DNA of 64,000 bases. Origin: Macrotis lagotis (Eukaryota > Chordata > Mammalia > Peramelemorphia > Peramelidae). How positions within the stretch are numbered: position 1 is the stretch's first letter; every line of letters starts with the position of its first letter. A model generated the notes under the pieces. The model was given only the letters and a program-made list of their open reading frames with translations, was not told the origin of the DNA and searched no databases. A program made the translations under genes and the position numbers. Location: positions 3,253,467 through 3,317,466 of the forward strand of contig NC_133666.1 of the NCBI RefSeq assembly GCF_037893015.1. Direction: 5' to 3'. Shown piece after piece: positions 14,503 to 26,278 of this stretch.

Positions 14503-17500
14503 GATAATCTATCATTCTGTGATGTAAAAGATAAAGTGTAGTCTATGCAACCTGGAAGTGTCTTGTGGCTATCAGTTCTCCTCAGCTAAATGAAAATGGA
14601 ATGAGACTGATCAAGGTGGAAGGACTAAGAGCATGCAATGGAATGACTACAAAAGCCTTTAACCAAAGAACCTCTAATGACAGAGCAAGTAGACAACACA
14701 AATCACAAGAAGTACATACCTCAGCATTCAAGATTCTTTTTGCCTTTGGATAGTTAGCATCAAAGCAGAATAGTCTGTAGCTCTTTGAAGGACAGTTTGG
14801 GGAGATGCCTTAAAAGGCATATTAAAGAGTGATAGACCTGGGAATGACTTTAGAATAAAAGTTTGCACACGTGGCAAGTGCCAGTTGAACACAGAAGAGC
14901 AGAGGTAGAAGGGACAGCAGAACTGAATATGCTGACTAGCCAATATATAAGGCGTTTGTGTCATGAATTTAAAGATCATAGCTATAGAACACAAACGGTT
15001 ATCATGAAAATGATCTGTTATCATCAAACATGGATGACCATTCAAGAGGGATGGTTTAAAAATCATCATCCTGCAAGTTTTGGTTTGAATTAATAGACAT
15101 CTAAGGTCCCATGCAGATCAGATAGTCTATCTTTCTTTGCTGTAAAACTGGATATTTAGTTTATCAAAGTGGAAAGTGGCCTTGGAATATAATCATCAGA
15201 AGAATATGTAGAATTGCCTAGGTTCGATCAAACTGGAAGGTCCCAAGAGTTTGCCTACAAAGATTCTTAAAGCATTGAAAATAGAATGAATAAAAATACA
15301 TATCAAAGCAGACAAAGGAAATATACCAGCAGCCACAGGGTTATTTAAATTAGGACAGTAGCTATAAGGTCTGAAAGACTTCCTTAGATTATTAAAAGAT
15401 CATGATGGAAATCCAAAGGACACAGTCTATCAAGCGTGAGAGATGCCTTAAAATACATAAAATAGAGTGATAGAACTGGGAATGACTTAAGCAAAAAATT
15501 GTTCACCTGGAAAGTGCTAGTTGAACTCAGAAAGAGATAGAAGAGACAGTAGAAGTAAGAACACAGACTATTTAAGATGTAAGACCCTTGAGATCTGAAT
15601 TTTAATTTCTTACCTATAGCATAGGGACTTTTACCATGAAAATGATCTGTCATCAGTGAACATGGAAGACCATTGAGAGGGATGGTTTACAATTCATAGC
15701 TCTGCAAGTTTTGTCTTTTACAGACATCCAAAATATCTTCCAAGTTGGATAGTCTATTTTTCTGTGATGTAAAACTGGAACTATAGTCCATCCATCCTGG
15801 AAGTGTCCTTTGGCTATAAAATCTCCTCAGTGGATGGAAAGTGGAATGAGACTGATCAAGGTGGAAGGACCAAGAGCATGGAGTGTAATGACTTCAAAAG
15901 TCTTCAAACAAAGAACCTGTAATGAGAGAGCAAGAAGTCATCAGAAACCTCCCAATGTAAGTACATCAACACCCCCAATCCTTTTCACCTTTGAACAGTT
16001 ATCATCAGGGCAGAAAAGGCTTTAGATCATTGAAAGACACTTTTGGTAGATGCCTTAAAAGGCATAATAAAGAGTGATAGAGTTGGTTATGACTTTAGAA
16101 AAATAAATTGTGCAGGTAGGAAATGCCAATTGAACTCAGAAGGGCAGAGGTAGAGGTGATGACTGAACTTAGAATGCTCCCTACCCCAAGATGTAAGACC
16201 CTACAGTCATGAATTTAAAGATCATACCTATTGAACCCAAATTATCATGAAAAGGAGCTTTCCCTCACTGAGTACAGTTTACATGCTGAGGAATGAATTA
16301 CAAGTAATAGTTCTACAGATTTGGATTTGAGTCAGTAGACATCCATGGTCCCATCCATTTCCGATAGTCTATCTTTCTATGCTGTAAAACTGGAAATGTA
16401 CTCTAAATGTAAATGGACCTTTGGATATAATTCTCATAAGATGATGGAGAATGTGATAGGATCGAGTAAAGTGGCAGGATCTAAGAGTTTGGAGTGGCAT
16501 GCCCACAAACAGTCTTTATGCATTGAAGATAAAATGAATAAGAATATGTCTGAAAGCACACAAAGGTAATATATCAGCACCCACAGGGTTTATCACTTTA
16601 GGACACTTTCTGTCAGAGCAGGATGACCTCTATAGATCTTTAAAACACAGCGTCAGAAGTCGATACTACATAGACGATGAAGCCTGAGAGATACCTTTAA
16701 AAATATACTATAGTGTGACAGAGCTAAGAATCATGTTAGAACAAAAATAGTACAACTGTGAAGTGACAGTTGAACAGAGAAAGGCAGGAGTAGAATGGAT
16801 GGTAGAACTGAGAGCATAGACTAGCCAAGAAGTAAGGTGATTCAGTTATGAATTTACTTCTCATACCAATAGAATGCACATTGTAATCATGAAAGGAAAC
16901 TGTGTCACTGAACAAGGATGACCATTGAGAGCTATGGTTTACAATTCATAACTCTAAAATACTTTTTATCAAACTAATAGATATCCAAAATCCCTTCCAG
17001 TTTGGATAGCATATCATTCTGTGATGTAAAAGTGGAAGTGTAGTCTGTCCAATCTGGAAGTGTCCTCTGGCTATCATTTCTCCTCAGCCAAAGGAAAATG
17101 AGACTCATCAAGGTGGATGGACCAAGAGCATGGAGTAGAATGACTGCAAAAGTCTTTAAACAAAGAACCTCTAATGACAGAGGAAGTAGACAACACAAAT
17201 CATAAGAAGTACATGAACACTCATGATTTCTTTCGCCTTTGGATAGTTAGCATCAGAGCAGAATAAGCCTTAGATCTTTGAAGGACAGTTTTGGGAGATG
17301 CCTTAAAAGGCACATTAAAGGGTGATACACCTGGGAATGACTTTACAACAAGAAATTGCATATTTGAACATGGAAGAGCAGGGGTAGAAGGGATAGTAGA
17401 ACTGAACATGCAGACTAGCCATGATATAAGGCCTTTCAGTCACTAATTTAAAGAACATACCTATAGAACACAAATTGTTATCATGAAAATGATCTGTTAT

Positions 17501-20500
17501 CATTAAACATGGATAAGCATTCAGAGGGATGGTTTACAAAACTTCTTTTCTGCAAGTTTTGGTTTGAATTAATAGACACCCAGTGTCCCATCCAGATCAG
17601 ATAGTCTATCTATCTTTCTTTGCTGTAAAACTGGAAATGCATTCTATCTAATTGGAAAGTGTCCTTGGAATATAATACTCAGAAAAATCTAGAGAATTGC
17701 CTAGGATTGATCAAAGTGAAAGGTCCCAAGAGTTTGGAGTGGCATGCCCACAAGGATACTTAAAGCATTGTGAATAGAATGAATAAGAATACATCTCAAA
17801 GCAGACAAAGGAAATACACCAGCAGCCACAGGGTTGTTCAGATTTGGACAGTAACTATCAGATCTAATAGACCTCCTTAGATTTTTAAAAGACTGTGATG
17901 GAAATCCAAAGTACACAGAGTATCAAGCACGAGAGATGCCTTCAAAGACATAAAAGAGAGTGATAGACCTGGGAATGACTTTTGCACAAAGATTGTTCAC
18001 CTGGAAAGGTAAATTCACTTGAACTCAGAAAACAGAGTTAGAAGGGACAGTAGAAGTAAGAATACAGACTAGTCAAGGTGTAAGACCCTTGAGATCTGAA
18101 TTTAAAGTTCCTACCTATAGCATACAGACTGTTATCATGAAAATGATCTGTCATCACTGAACATGGAAGACCATTGTGAGGAATGGTTTAGAATTCATAG
18201 CTCTGCAAGTTTTTTGTTGAAATAACAGACATCCAAAATCCCTTCCAGGTTGGATAGTCTATTTTTCTGTGATGTAAAATTGGAACTATAGTCCATCCAG
18301 CCTGAAAGTGTCCTTTGGCTATCAATTCTCCTCACTGGATCGAAAATGGAATGCGACTGATCAAGGAGTGAGGAACAAGAGTATGACATAGAATGATTGC
18401 TAAAATCTTCAAACAAGAAACCTGTAATGATAAAGCAAGAAGTCTTCACAAGCCACAAAAAAGTGAGTATATAAGCATCCAAGATGCTTTTCACCTTTGG
18501 ACATTTACCATCACCGCAGAAAAGGCCTTAGATGTTTGAAGTAAAGTTTTGGGAGATGCCTTGAAAGGCATAATATAGAATGATAAAGCTGGAAATGACT
18601 TTAGAAAGAAATAATGCAGAGGTGGCAAGTGACAGTTGATCATGGAAAAGCAGAGGTAGAAGGGATGGTAGAACTGAGCATGCAGCCTAGCTTACATAGA
18701 AGGCCATTCACTCAAGAATTAAAAGAACATACCTATACAACACAAACTATCAGGAAATGGATCTGTGCCTCATTGAACATGGATGAACATTCAGATGCAT
18801 GGATTTCAAATCATAGCCCTGCAGGTTGTGATTTGAATTAATAGACATCCAAGGTCCCATCAAGTTCAGATAGTGTATCTTTCTTGCCTGTAAAATGGGA
18901 AATGTATTCTAAAATACTCCAAAGTGGCCTTTGATTTTAAGACTCAGAGAAAATGGAGAATGGCATAGGATCGATTAAAGAGGAAGGTCCAAAGATTTTG
19001 GAGTGGCATGCGCACAAAGGGTCTTCAACCATTGCAAATATAATGCATAAAAATGTCTCAAAGCACACAAATCAAATACATCAGTTCACACAGGGTGGTT
19101 CACTTTGGGACAGTTGCTATCAGAGTGCAAAGACCTCCTTAGATCTTTTAAAACCTTGATAGAAATCCAAAGGACACAGACTATCAAGCCTGAGAGATGC
19201 CTTAAAAGACCTAAGATATATTGACAGAGCTAGTAATGAATTTAGCACAAAAGCTGTCCGGTTGGGTAGTGCCAGCTGAACACAGAAAGGCAGGGGTAGA
19301 ACGGATGCTAAAACTGAGAACACAGAGTAGCCAAGATACAAAGTGCTTCAGATATGAATTTAATGCTCCTCGCCATAGAACACATACACTGTTATGAGGC
19401 AACAGAACTTTGCATCACTGAAGGTGGATGACCAATCAAGAGGATGGCTCACAACTCATACATTTGCAAGTTTTGATTTAAACTCATTGACATCCAAGGT
19501 CCCACCTAGGTTTGATAGTCTATCCTTCTGTGATGTAAAATTAGAAGAATAGTCTATACAACCTGGATTTGTCCTTTGGCTATCAAGGCCTCTCAGCAGA
19601 AGAAAAATGGAATGAGACTGATCAAGGTGGAAGGACCAAGTGCATGGCATATAATGCCTGAAAAGTCTTCAAAGAAAGAATCTGTAATGAGAGAGCAAGA
19701 AGTCATCAGAAACCTCCCAATGTAAGTACACCAACACCCAAAATGCTTTGGATAGAGCAGAAAAGGCTTTAGACTTTTGAAAGACAGTTGTGGGAGATGC
19801 CTTAAAAGGCATAATAAACATTGATAGAGATGGTTATGACTTTAGAAAAATAGATTGTATAGGTTGGAAATGCCAGTTAGATGCATAGGGCAGATGTAGG
19901 GGAGACATTAGAACTGAGAATACAGACTAGCCCAAGATGTTAAACCCTTCAGTCATGAATTTAAAGATCATACCTACAGAACCCAATTTCATGAAAAGGA
20001 GTTATCCCTCACTGAGCAGTTTACGTGCTGAGGAATGGTTTACAAATTCTGCAGATTTGGGTTTGAATTGATAGACATCCAAGGACCTATGCAGTTCTGT
20101 TAGTCTAACTTTCTGTACTGTAGTCTACATGTAAATCTGTCTTTGGCTATAATTCTCATAAGATGATGGAGAATGTCACAGGATTGATCAAAATCGAAGG
20201 ACCCTAGAGTTTCGAATGGCATACCCACAAAGGGTCTTCAAGCATTGAAGATAGTATGAATAAGACTATGTCTCAAATTATATAAAGGAAATTCATCAGC
20301 ATCCACAGGGTTATTCACTTTAGGACAGTTTGTATCAAAGCAGAATAACCTCCATAGGTCTTTAAAAGACAGTGTCAGAAGTCGATAGGACACAGACTAT
20401 GAACCCTGAGAGATACCTTCAAAAATATACCATAGCATGACAGAACTAAGAATCACGTTAGAACATAAACTGTACAATTGGGAAGTGCCAGTTGAACAGA

Positions 20501-21244
20501 GAACACCTCGAATAGAATGGGAAGTAGCACTGAGAACACAGACTAGCCAAGATGTAAGGTGCTTTGGTTATGAATTTACTTCTCATTCCCATAGAATACA
20601 AGCTATAATCATAAAAAGAATCTGTGTATCACTGAACAAGGATGACCATTGAGAGCAATGGTTTACAATTCATAAATCTATAAGTTTTGAATCGAACTAA
20701 TGGACATCCAAAATCCCTTCCAGTTTGGATAGTCTATCATTCTGTGATGTAAAAGTGGAAGTGTAGTCTATCGATGCTGGAAGTGTCCTGTAGCTGTCAG
20801 TTCTCCTCAGCCGAAGGAAAATGGAATGAGTATGATCAAGGTCGAAGGACCAAGAGCCTGGACTGGAATGACTGCAAAAGTCTTTAAACAAAGAACCTCT
20901 AATGACAGAGTAGAAAGTAAACTCAATTCATACTATGTAAGTACATCAGCACTCAAGATGCTTTTCACCTTTGGACTGTTATTGTCAGAGCAGAATATGT
21001 CCTAGATTTTTGAAGGACAGTTTTGGAAGATGCCTTCGAAGGCATAATATTGAGTGATAGACCTGCGAATGACTTTAGAATAAAAGTTTGTAGAGGTGGC
21101 ATGTGCCAGTTGAGCATGGAAGAGCAGAGGTTGAAGGGACAGTAGAACCCAGCATGGAGACTAGCCAAGATATAAGGCCTTTTGGTTATGAATTTAAAGA
21201 ATATAGGTATAGAACACAAACTGTTATCAAGAAAATGATCTGTT

Positions 21245-21395
21245 GGGGTGACTAGCTGGCGAAGTGGATAGAGCACCAGCCTTGGAGTCAGGAGTACCTG
21301 AGTTCAAATCTGGCCTCACTTAATAATTACCTAGCTGTGTGGCCTTGGGCAAGCTACTTAACCCTATTGCCTTGCAAAAACCTTTTTAAAAACAG
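21245..21395 (+). mobile_element. tRNA-derived SINE (marsupial MAR1/WSINE-like), plus strand
   Basis: This is the only complete SINE in the window in sense orientation, so its internal promoter reads directly: A-box-like tagctggcgaagtgg near 21,254 and B-box-like gagttcaaatctgg near 21,300. The body ends with the family's ttgccttgcaaaaacc and a short A-rich tail. It is flanked by a 13-bp duplication with one mismatch: aaaatgatctgtt at 21,232-21,244 and aaaattatctgtt at 21,396-21,408. It interrupts a B monomer at the conserved tgatctgttatcat phrase. L1 machinery supplied by another element would have mobilised it; it encodes no protein. Confidence 0.92.
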
Positions 21396-22371
21396 AAAAT
21401 TATCTGTTATCATTAAACATGGAAGACCATTAAGAGAGATGGTTTACAATTCATAGCTCTGCAAGTTTTGTGTTGAACTAATAGACATCCAAAATCCCTT
21501 CCAGGTTGGAACTATCTTCTATCCAACTTGGAATTGTCCTGTGGCTATGAATTCTCAGCATATGGAAAATGTAATGAGACTGATCAAGGAGTGTGGAACA
21601 AGAGCATGGAGTTTAATGAATACAAAATTCTTCAAACAAGGAACCTGTAATGAAAGTGCAAGAAGTTTTCACAGACCACCCAAGGTAAGTACATCAGCAA
21701 CCAAGATGCTTTTCATCTTTGGACTGCTACCATCAGAGCAGAAAAGGCCTTAGATGTTGTCAGGACAGTTTTGGGAAATGCCTTGAAAGGCATAATGTAG
21801 AATGATATAGCTGGGTATGATTTTGGAATAAAGTAATCCTGAGGTGGTAAGTGACAGTTGAACACGGAAAAGCAGAGGTAAAAGGGTTGGTAGTACTTAG
21901 AATACAGACTGGCCTACATAGAAGGCCATTCACTCAAGAATTTAAAGAACATACCTATACAACAAAAGCTATCAGAAAATGGACCTGTATCTCAGTGAAC
22001 ACAGATGATCATTCAGAGGCATGTTTTTTAAATCATAGTTCTTCAGGTTTGTCTTGATTTAATAGACATTCAAGGTCCCATCTAGTTCAGATAGTCTATC
22101 TTTCTTGCCTGTAAAATGGCAATTGTATTCTGTCTAACTCCAAAGCGTCCTTTGATTTTGAAACTCATAAAAAATGGAGAATGGCATAGGATCGATCAAA
22201 GTGGAAGGTCCAAATAATTTGGAGTGGCATGCCCACAAATTGTCTACAAGCATTGAAAATATAATGCATAAAAATACTTCTAAAAGCACACAAACCAAAT
22301 ACATCAGCTCCAATAGGGTGGTTCACTTTGGGCAGTGGCTTTCAGAGTTCAAAGACTTCCTTTGATTTTTT

Positions 22372-22827
22372 TTTAAAATTTTCTAATTTTTTTTTTATTC
22401 TCATTTCGTACAAATGTTTTTTTACATTAATAAAATATACTTGTTTACAAGTAAACAAAATACCCCTCCCCCAAAAAATTAAAATTAAAAAAAATAATAG
22501 TAATAATGTGGCCAGGTAGCGCAATGGACAAAGCACCAGCCCTGGAGCCACGAGCACCCGAGTCCATATCCAGCCTGGGGCTGCCTCTGGGAGGCTGAAG
22601 TTCATTGGCTCTGTTGGGCCACCCCTCTGGCGGGCCACCCCTCCAACCCTGGGGAGCAGAGCCTTTCTGCTCTTTTCCAGGTTACCTTGAGTAGGAGAAC
22701 TGCCTCACTGGGTCCCTTTGTGGGTTCTGTCTCTCGAAAGTTTAGTTAGAGTCCTTAGTTTATGAGTTTTTATCAGAGAGCTCCTAAGACTCGATCCCTT
22801 CATGTCACCATCTTGGCTCTGCCCTCC
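22372..22827 (-). mobile_element. Composite retroposon: L1-like 5' leader, antisense SINE head, A-rich tail
   Basis: A 456-bp insertion in an A monomer, flanked by a 14-bp duplication with one mismatch (tcctttgatttttt at 22,358-22,371; tccttcgatttttt at 22,828-22,841). Read on the minus strand it starts ggagggcagagccaagatgg, which resembles the start of an L1 5' UTR with its YY1-type caagatgg motif. About 240 bp later it runs into the antisense of a SINE tRNA-like head (plus-strand 22,508-22,580, including gcaccagccctggag). It then passes through an AT-rich stretch and ends in an A-rich tail at the left edge. The implied target on the minus strand is TTTT/AAAA, typical of L1 endonuclease. The internal AT-rich part (22,372-22,507) is not recognised. 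No intact ORF is present. Confidence 0.7.
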
Positions 22828-23097
22828 TCCTTCGATTTTTTAAAAAAAAACTGTCATGGAAATCCAAACCCTCCCAGTTTATTAAGCCTGCGAGATGCCT
22901 TAAAGGACAAGTGATAGAGTGACATAGCTACCAATGACTTTAGAACTAAAATTGTCCAGTTAGGAAGTGCCAGTTGAACACAGAAAGGCTGGGGTAGAAA
23001 GGAGGCTGGAACTATGAACACAGATTAGCCATAATGTAAGGCACTTCAGATATGAACTTAATGCACATACCTATAGTTTTCATGAAAAGAAACTGTG
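22828..23097 (+). repeat. Remnant A monomer between two insertions
   Basis: A short stretch of class A satellite (anchor near 22894, phrase attaagcctgcgagatgcc) left between the composite retroposon and the L1. It continues after the L1 at 27,802 with the expected next phrase of the monomer, which shows that both insertions landed in one monomer. Confidence 0.85.
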
Positions 23098-23572
23098 ACA
23101 GATACGCAGAATTTTCTATGACTCAGATAGAAGGATCTAAAAAACACTACCTCCTTAAAAAGGGGGACAGGAAGGAGATGGGAAGAGGGAGGGGATTGAA
23201 TGGGGTAAATATCATTACACAAAGAGGTACAAAATCCTGTGGTAATAGGGGGGAAGAAGGAAGCAGATGAGAAACACCTGAATCTTCTTCAGACTTGGCT
23301 TAAAGTCATCTTACACACACTCAGTTAACTTAAAAAACATCTAACCTTTCAAGTATTAAAAGGGCAAAAGGGGAGGGGGTGGAGAAAGGGAGGGGGAGTG
23401 GGGAAAAAGGAACTAACAAAAGGAAGGGAAGGGAAAAGGAAAAGGGAAAAGAAAGGGGAGAGGGGTGATATAGGAGGGCAAACACACTGAAGGAGGTGGT
23501 ATTCAGAAACAAAATACTGGAGATTACAAATAAGGGGGAGAATGGGGAAAATACAAACAGAGGGAAGATAGC
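23098..23572 (+). other. L1 purine-rich leader upstream of ORF2
   Basis: About 475 bp between the 5' break of the element and the ORF2 start. The interval 23,355-23,475 is almost wholly purine on the plus strand, with G-runs at 23,370-23,403 (GGGG, GGGGG, GGG, GGGGG, GGGG). Its mirror on the minus strand is a long pyrimidine tract that gives a meaningless 60-residue low-complexity ORF. I think this is an intrinsic segment of this L1 lineage, perhaps the inter-ORF region, and not a later insertion, because no duplication separates it from ORF2. This assignment is moderate. Confidence 0.6.
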
Positions 23573-24281
23573 ATGGAGGGCAATAAAGAATTAGTAACCA
23601 TAACTCTGAATGTGAATGGGATGAACTGTCCCTTAAGATATAAGCAAATAGCAGAGTGGATTAAAAACCAGAATCCTACAATATGCTGCTTACAAGAAAA
23701 TTATTTCAAGCAGAGAGATACATATAGAGTAAAGGTAAAAGGTTGGAGCAAAATATTTTTTGGTTTAGCTGAAGTAAAAAAAAAAAGCAGGGGTAGCAAT
23801 CCTTATCTCAGACAAAGCAGCAGCAGAAATAGTGTTAAAAGAGATAAGGAAGGATCCTTTATCCTCCTAAAAGGTACCATAGACTATAAAGTCATTTCAA
23901 TACTGAATATATATGCACCCCAGTAGGACAGCATCCAAATTCTTAGAGGAGAAGCTGAAAGAACTACAGGAAGACATAGACAGCAAAACTCTACTAGTGG
24001 GAGACCTCAACCTCCCGCTCTCAGATCTAGATAAATTGAGTCATCAGATAAACAAGAAAGAAGTTAAGGAGGTTAATAGATTGTTAGAAAAATTAGATAT
24101 GGTAGACTTATGGAGGAAACTGAATGGGGATAGAAAGGAATATACATTTTTCTCTGCAATACATAGAACTTATACAAAAATTGGCCATGTACTAGGACAT
24201 AAAAACCTAAGGATTAACTGCAGAGAGGCAGAAACAGTGAATATATCTTTCTCAGATCACAATGCAATAAAAGTCATATGA
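23573..24281 (+). pseudogene. L1 ORF2 endonuclease region, broken
   Basis: The start MEGNKELVTITLNVNGMN matches the N-terminus of an L1 ORF2 apurinic-endonuclease-like domain. Visible motifs are the early Asn in LNVNG, the metal-binding Glu in CCLQEN, the block NIYAPQ, GDLNLPLS (Asp and Asn kept), YTFFSA and SDHNAI near the end. The sequence passes through two frames (23,573-23,926 and 23,913-24,281). A short mid-domain stretch near 23,776-23,838 is out of frame, where an A-run has expanded. The position of the usual catalytic Asp in the KIDH motif reads KIGH (codon 24,183-24,185). The domain would have nicked target DNA; this copy cannot. Confidence 0.88.
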
Positions 24282-24720
24282 AACATTGGGCCAAGAAGAT
24301 ATAAACCCAGAACCAATTAGAACCTGAATAACCACATCTTAAAGAATGAGTGTACCAAAAAACAAATTATAAAAACAATTAACCATTTTATCCTAGATAA
24401 TGACAATAATGAAACAACATATCAAAACCTATGGGATTCACTCAAAGCGGGTGTCAGGGGATATTTTTATAGCTTCAAATGCTTACATGAATAAATTGGA
24501 TAAAGAGGAAATCAATGAACTAAACATGCAACTTAAAAATTATGGAAAGAATTATTTAAAAATGCCCAATTAAACACCAAATTAGTAATTCTAAAAATTA
24601 AAGGAGAAATTAATAAAATCGAAAGCAAAAAAACTATTGAATTAATATAAAAACCCAAAAGTTGGTATTATGAAAAAACCAATAAAATTGATAGACCTCT
24701 TGTCAATTTGATTTAAAAAA
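24282..24720 (+). pseudogene. L1 ORF2 linker, decayed
   Basis: This stretch links the endonuclease and reverse transcriptase regions of the L1. It is A-rich and reads like L1 linker sequence at the DNA level, with phrases such as gacaataatgaaacaacat and aaattaaaggagaaatt, but no frame stays open for long. No separate feature is seen in it. Confidence 0.7.
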
Positions 24721-25990
24721 ATGAAAGAAGAAAACCAAATTGCTAGTATCATGAATGAAAAAGGTGAACTCACCAGCAATGAGGAGGAAATTAAAGTATT
24801 AATTCAAAATTATTTTGCCCAACTCTATGCCAATAAATTTGATAATCTGAGTGAAATAGATGAATATTTACAAAAATATAAACTGCCCAGGTTAAATGAA
24901 GAGGAGAATAAATACCTAAACAACCCCATTTCAGAAAAGGAAATTCAACAAGCCATCATTGAACTCCCGAAGAAAAAATCTGCATTGACTGATATATTCA
25001 CAAGCGAATTCTACTAAACATTTAAGGAACAATTGGTTCCAATTCTATATAAACTCTTTGGAAAAATAGGGAAAGATGGAACTCTGCCTAATTCTTTCTA
25101 TGAAACAAATATGGTGCTATTAGCTAAACCAGGAAGAGTTAAAACAGAGAAGGAAAATTATAGACCTATTTCCTTGATGAATATAGATGCAAAAATCTTA
25201 AATAAAATCTCAGCAAAACGATTAACAACAAGTTATCACTAGGATAATACATTATGCTCAAGTAGGATTTATTCCAGGAATGCAGGGTTGGTTCAATATT
25301 AGGAAAACTTTTAGTATACTCAATTATATCAACAACAAACCTATGAGAAATTATATGATCATATCAATAGCTGCTGAAAAAGCTTTTGACAAAATACAGC
25401 CTCCATTCCTACTAAAAACAATAGAGAGTGTAGGAATAAATGGACTGTTCCTTAGAATAATTAGCATTATCTATCTGAAACCATCAACAAGCATTATATT
25501 CAATGGGGAGAGGCTAGAGGCATTCCCAATAAGATCAGGGGTGAAACAAGGATGCCCATTATCACCACTACTATTCAATATTGTATTAGAAATGTTAGCA
25601 TCAGCAATTAGAGAAGAAAAAGAAATTAAAGCAATTAGAATTGGGAAGGAAGGGACAAAACTCTCACTATTGGCAGATGACATGAGGGTCTACCTAGAGA
25701 ATCCCAAGAAATCATCTAAAAAACTACTGGAAACAATTAGCAATTTTAGCAAAGTTGCAGGTTATAAAATAAACCCCCATAAATCCTCAACTTTTCTCTA
25801 TATGTCTAGCAAAATACAGCAGGAAGAGCTAGAAAGAGAAATCCCATTCCAAGTAACCTCAGACAATATAAAATACCTGGAAGTCTATTTGCCAAGGCAG
25901 ACTCAGAATCTTTTTGAAAACAAATATAAAACACTTCTCACACAAATTAAATCAGATTTAAATAACTGGGCAAATATCAAGTGCTCATAG
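24721..25990 (+). pseudogene. L1 ORF2 reverse transcriptase region, broken
   Basis: Three open stretches cover it: 24,721-25,017 and 25,033-25,242 in one frame, separated by a stop, then 25,280-25,990 in another. Motifs of a non-LTR reverse transcriptase appear in order: [16 protein letters not shown] and SEKEIQQAI (pre-RT region), [59 protein letters not shown], and LADDM at 25,670-25,684. The first catalytic Asp, normally SIDAEKAF, reads SIAAEKAF (codon 25,370-25,372), so motif A has lost its metal ligand, while the ADD pair at 25,673-25,681 is kept. In a live element this domain copies RNA at the nicked target. Confidence 0.92.
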
Positions 25991-26278
25991 ATAGGTCAAG
26001 CTAATATAATAAAAATGACAATTCTACCAAAACTAAACTACCTGTTTAGTGCCCTACCAATCACAATTCCAAAAATTCACTTTAATGAGTTAGAATAAAT
26101 TGTAAGTGAATTCATATGGAGAAATAAAAATTCAAGAATTGCCAGGAGCTTATTGAAAAAAAGTTCAAAAGAAGGTGCTTAGCCCTACCTGATGTACAAT
26201 TATATTATAAAGCATCAGTCCTCATAATTGTCTGGTATTGGCTAAGAAATAGAGTAGTGGAACAGTGGAATAGACTAG

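Larger units (their letters stand above)
12125..22371 (+). repeat. Alternating A-B satellite dimers (about 1.24 kb period)
   Basis: Anchors near 12125 B, 12785 A, 13399 B, 14024 A, 14804 B, 15443 A, 16050 B, 16691 A, 17298 B, 17935 A, 18555 B, 19197 A, 19797 B, 20413 A and 21030 B alternate without exception. A B-B step follows at 21030-21778. The effective repeat is therefore an A+B dimer of about 1.24 kb. Dimers are clearly diverged from one another, so this is not a recently homogenised HOR. Two SINEs interrupt the block (14,354-14,502 and 21,245-21,395). The simple alternation may be the ancestral arrangement from which the more complex units were cut, which is an inference. Confidence 0.8.

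Noticed and set aside
21245-21320. Possible tRNA gene
   Set aside because: The A- and B-box sequences belong to the head of a SINE with an A-rich tail and target duplications; the cloverleaf is degenerate.
22372-22827. LTR or retrovirus-like fragment
   Set aside because: The ends, A-rich tail, TTTT/AAAA target and 14-bp duplication fit L1-driven retroposition; no LTR-type termini are seen.
23330-23512. Minus-strand ORF with a low-complexity product
   Set aside because: It is the complement of the L1 purine tract and has no protein-like composition.
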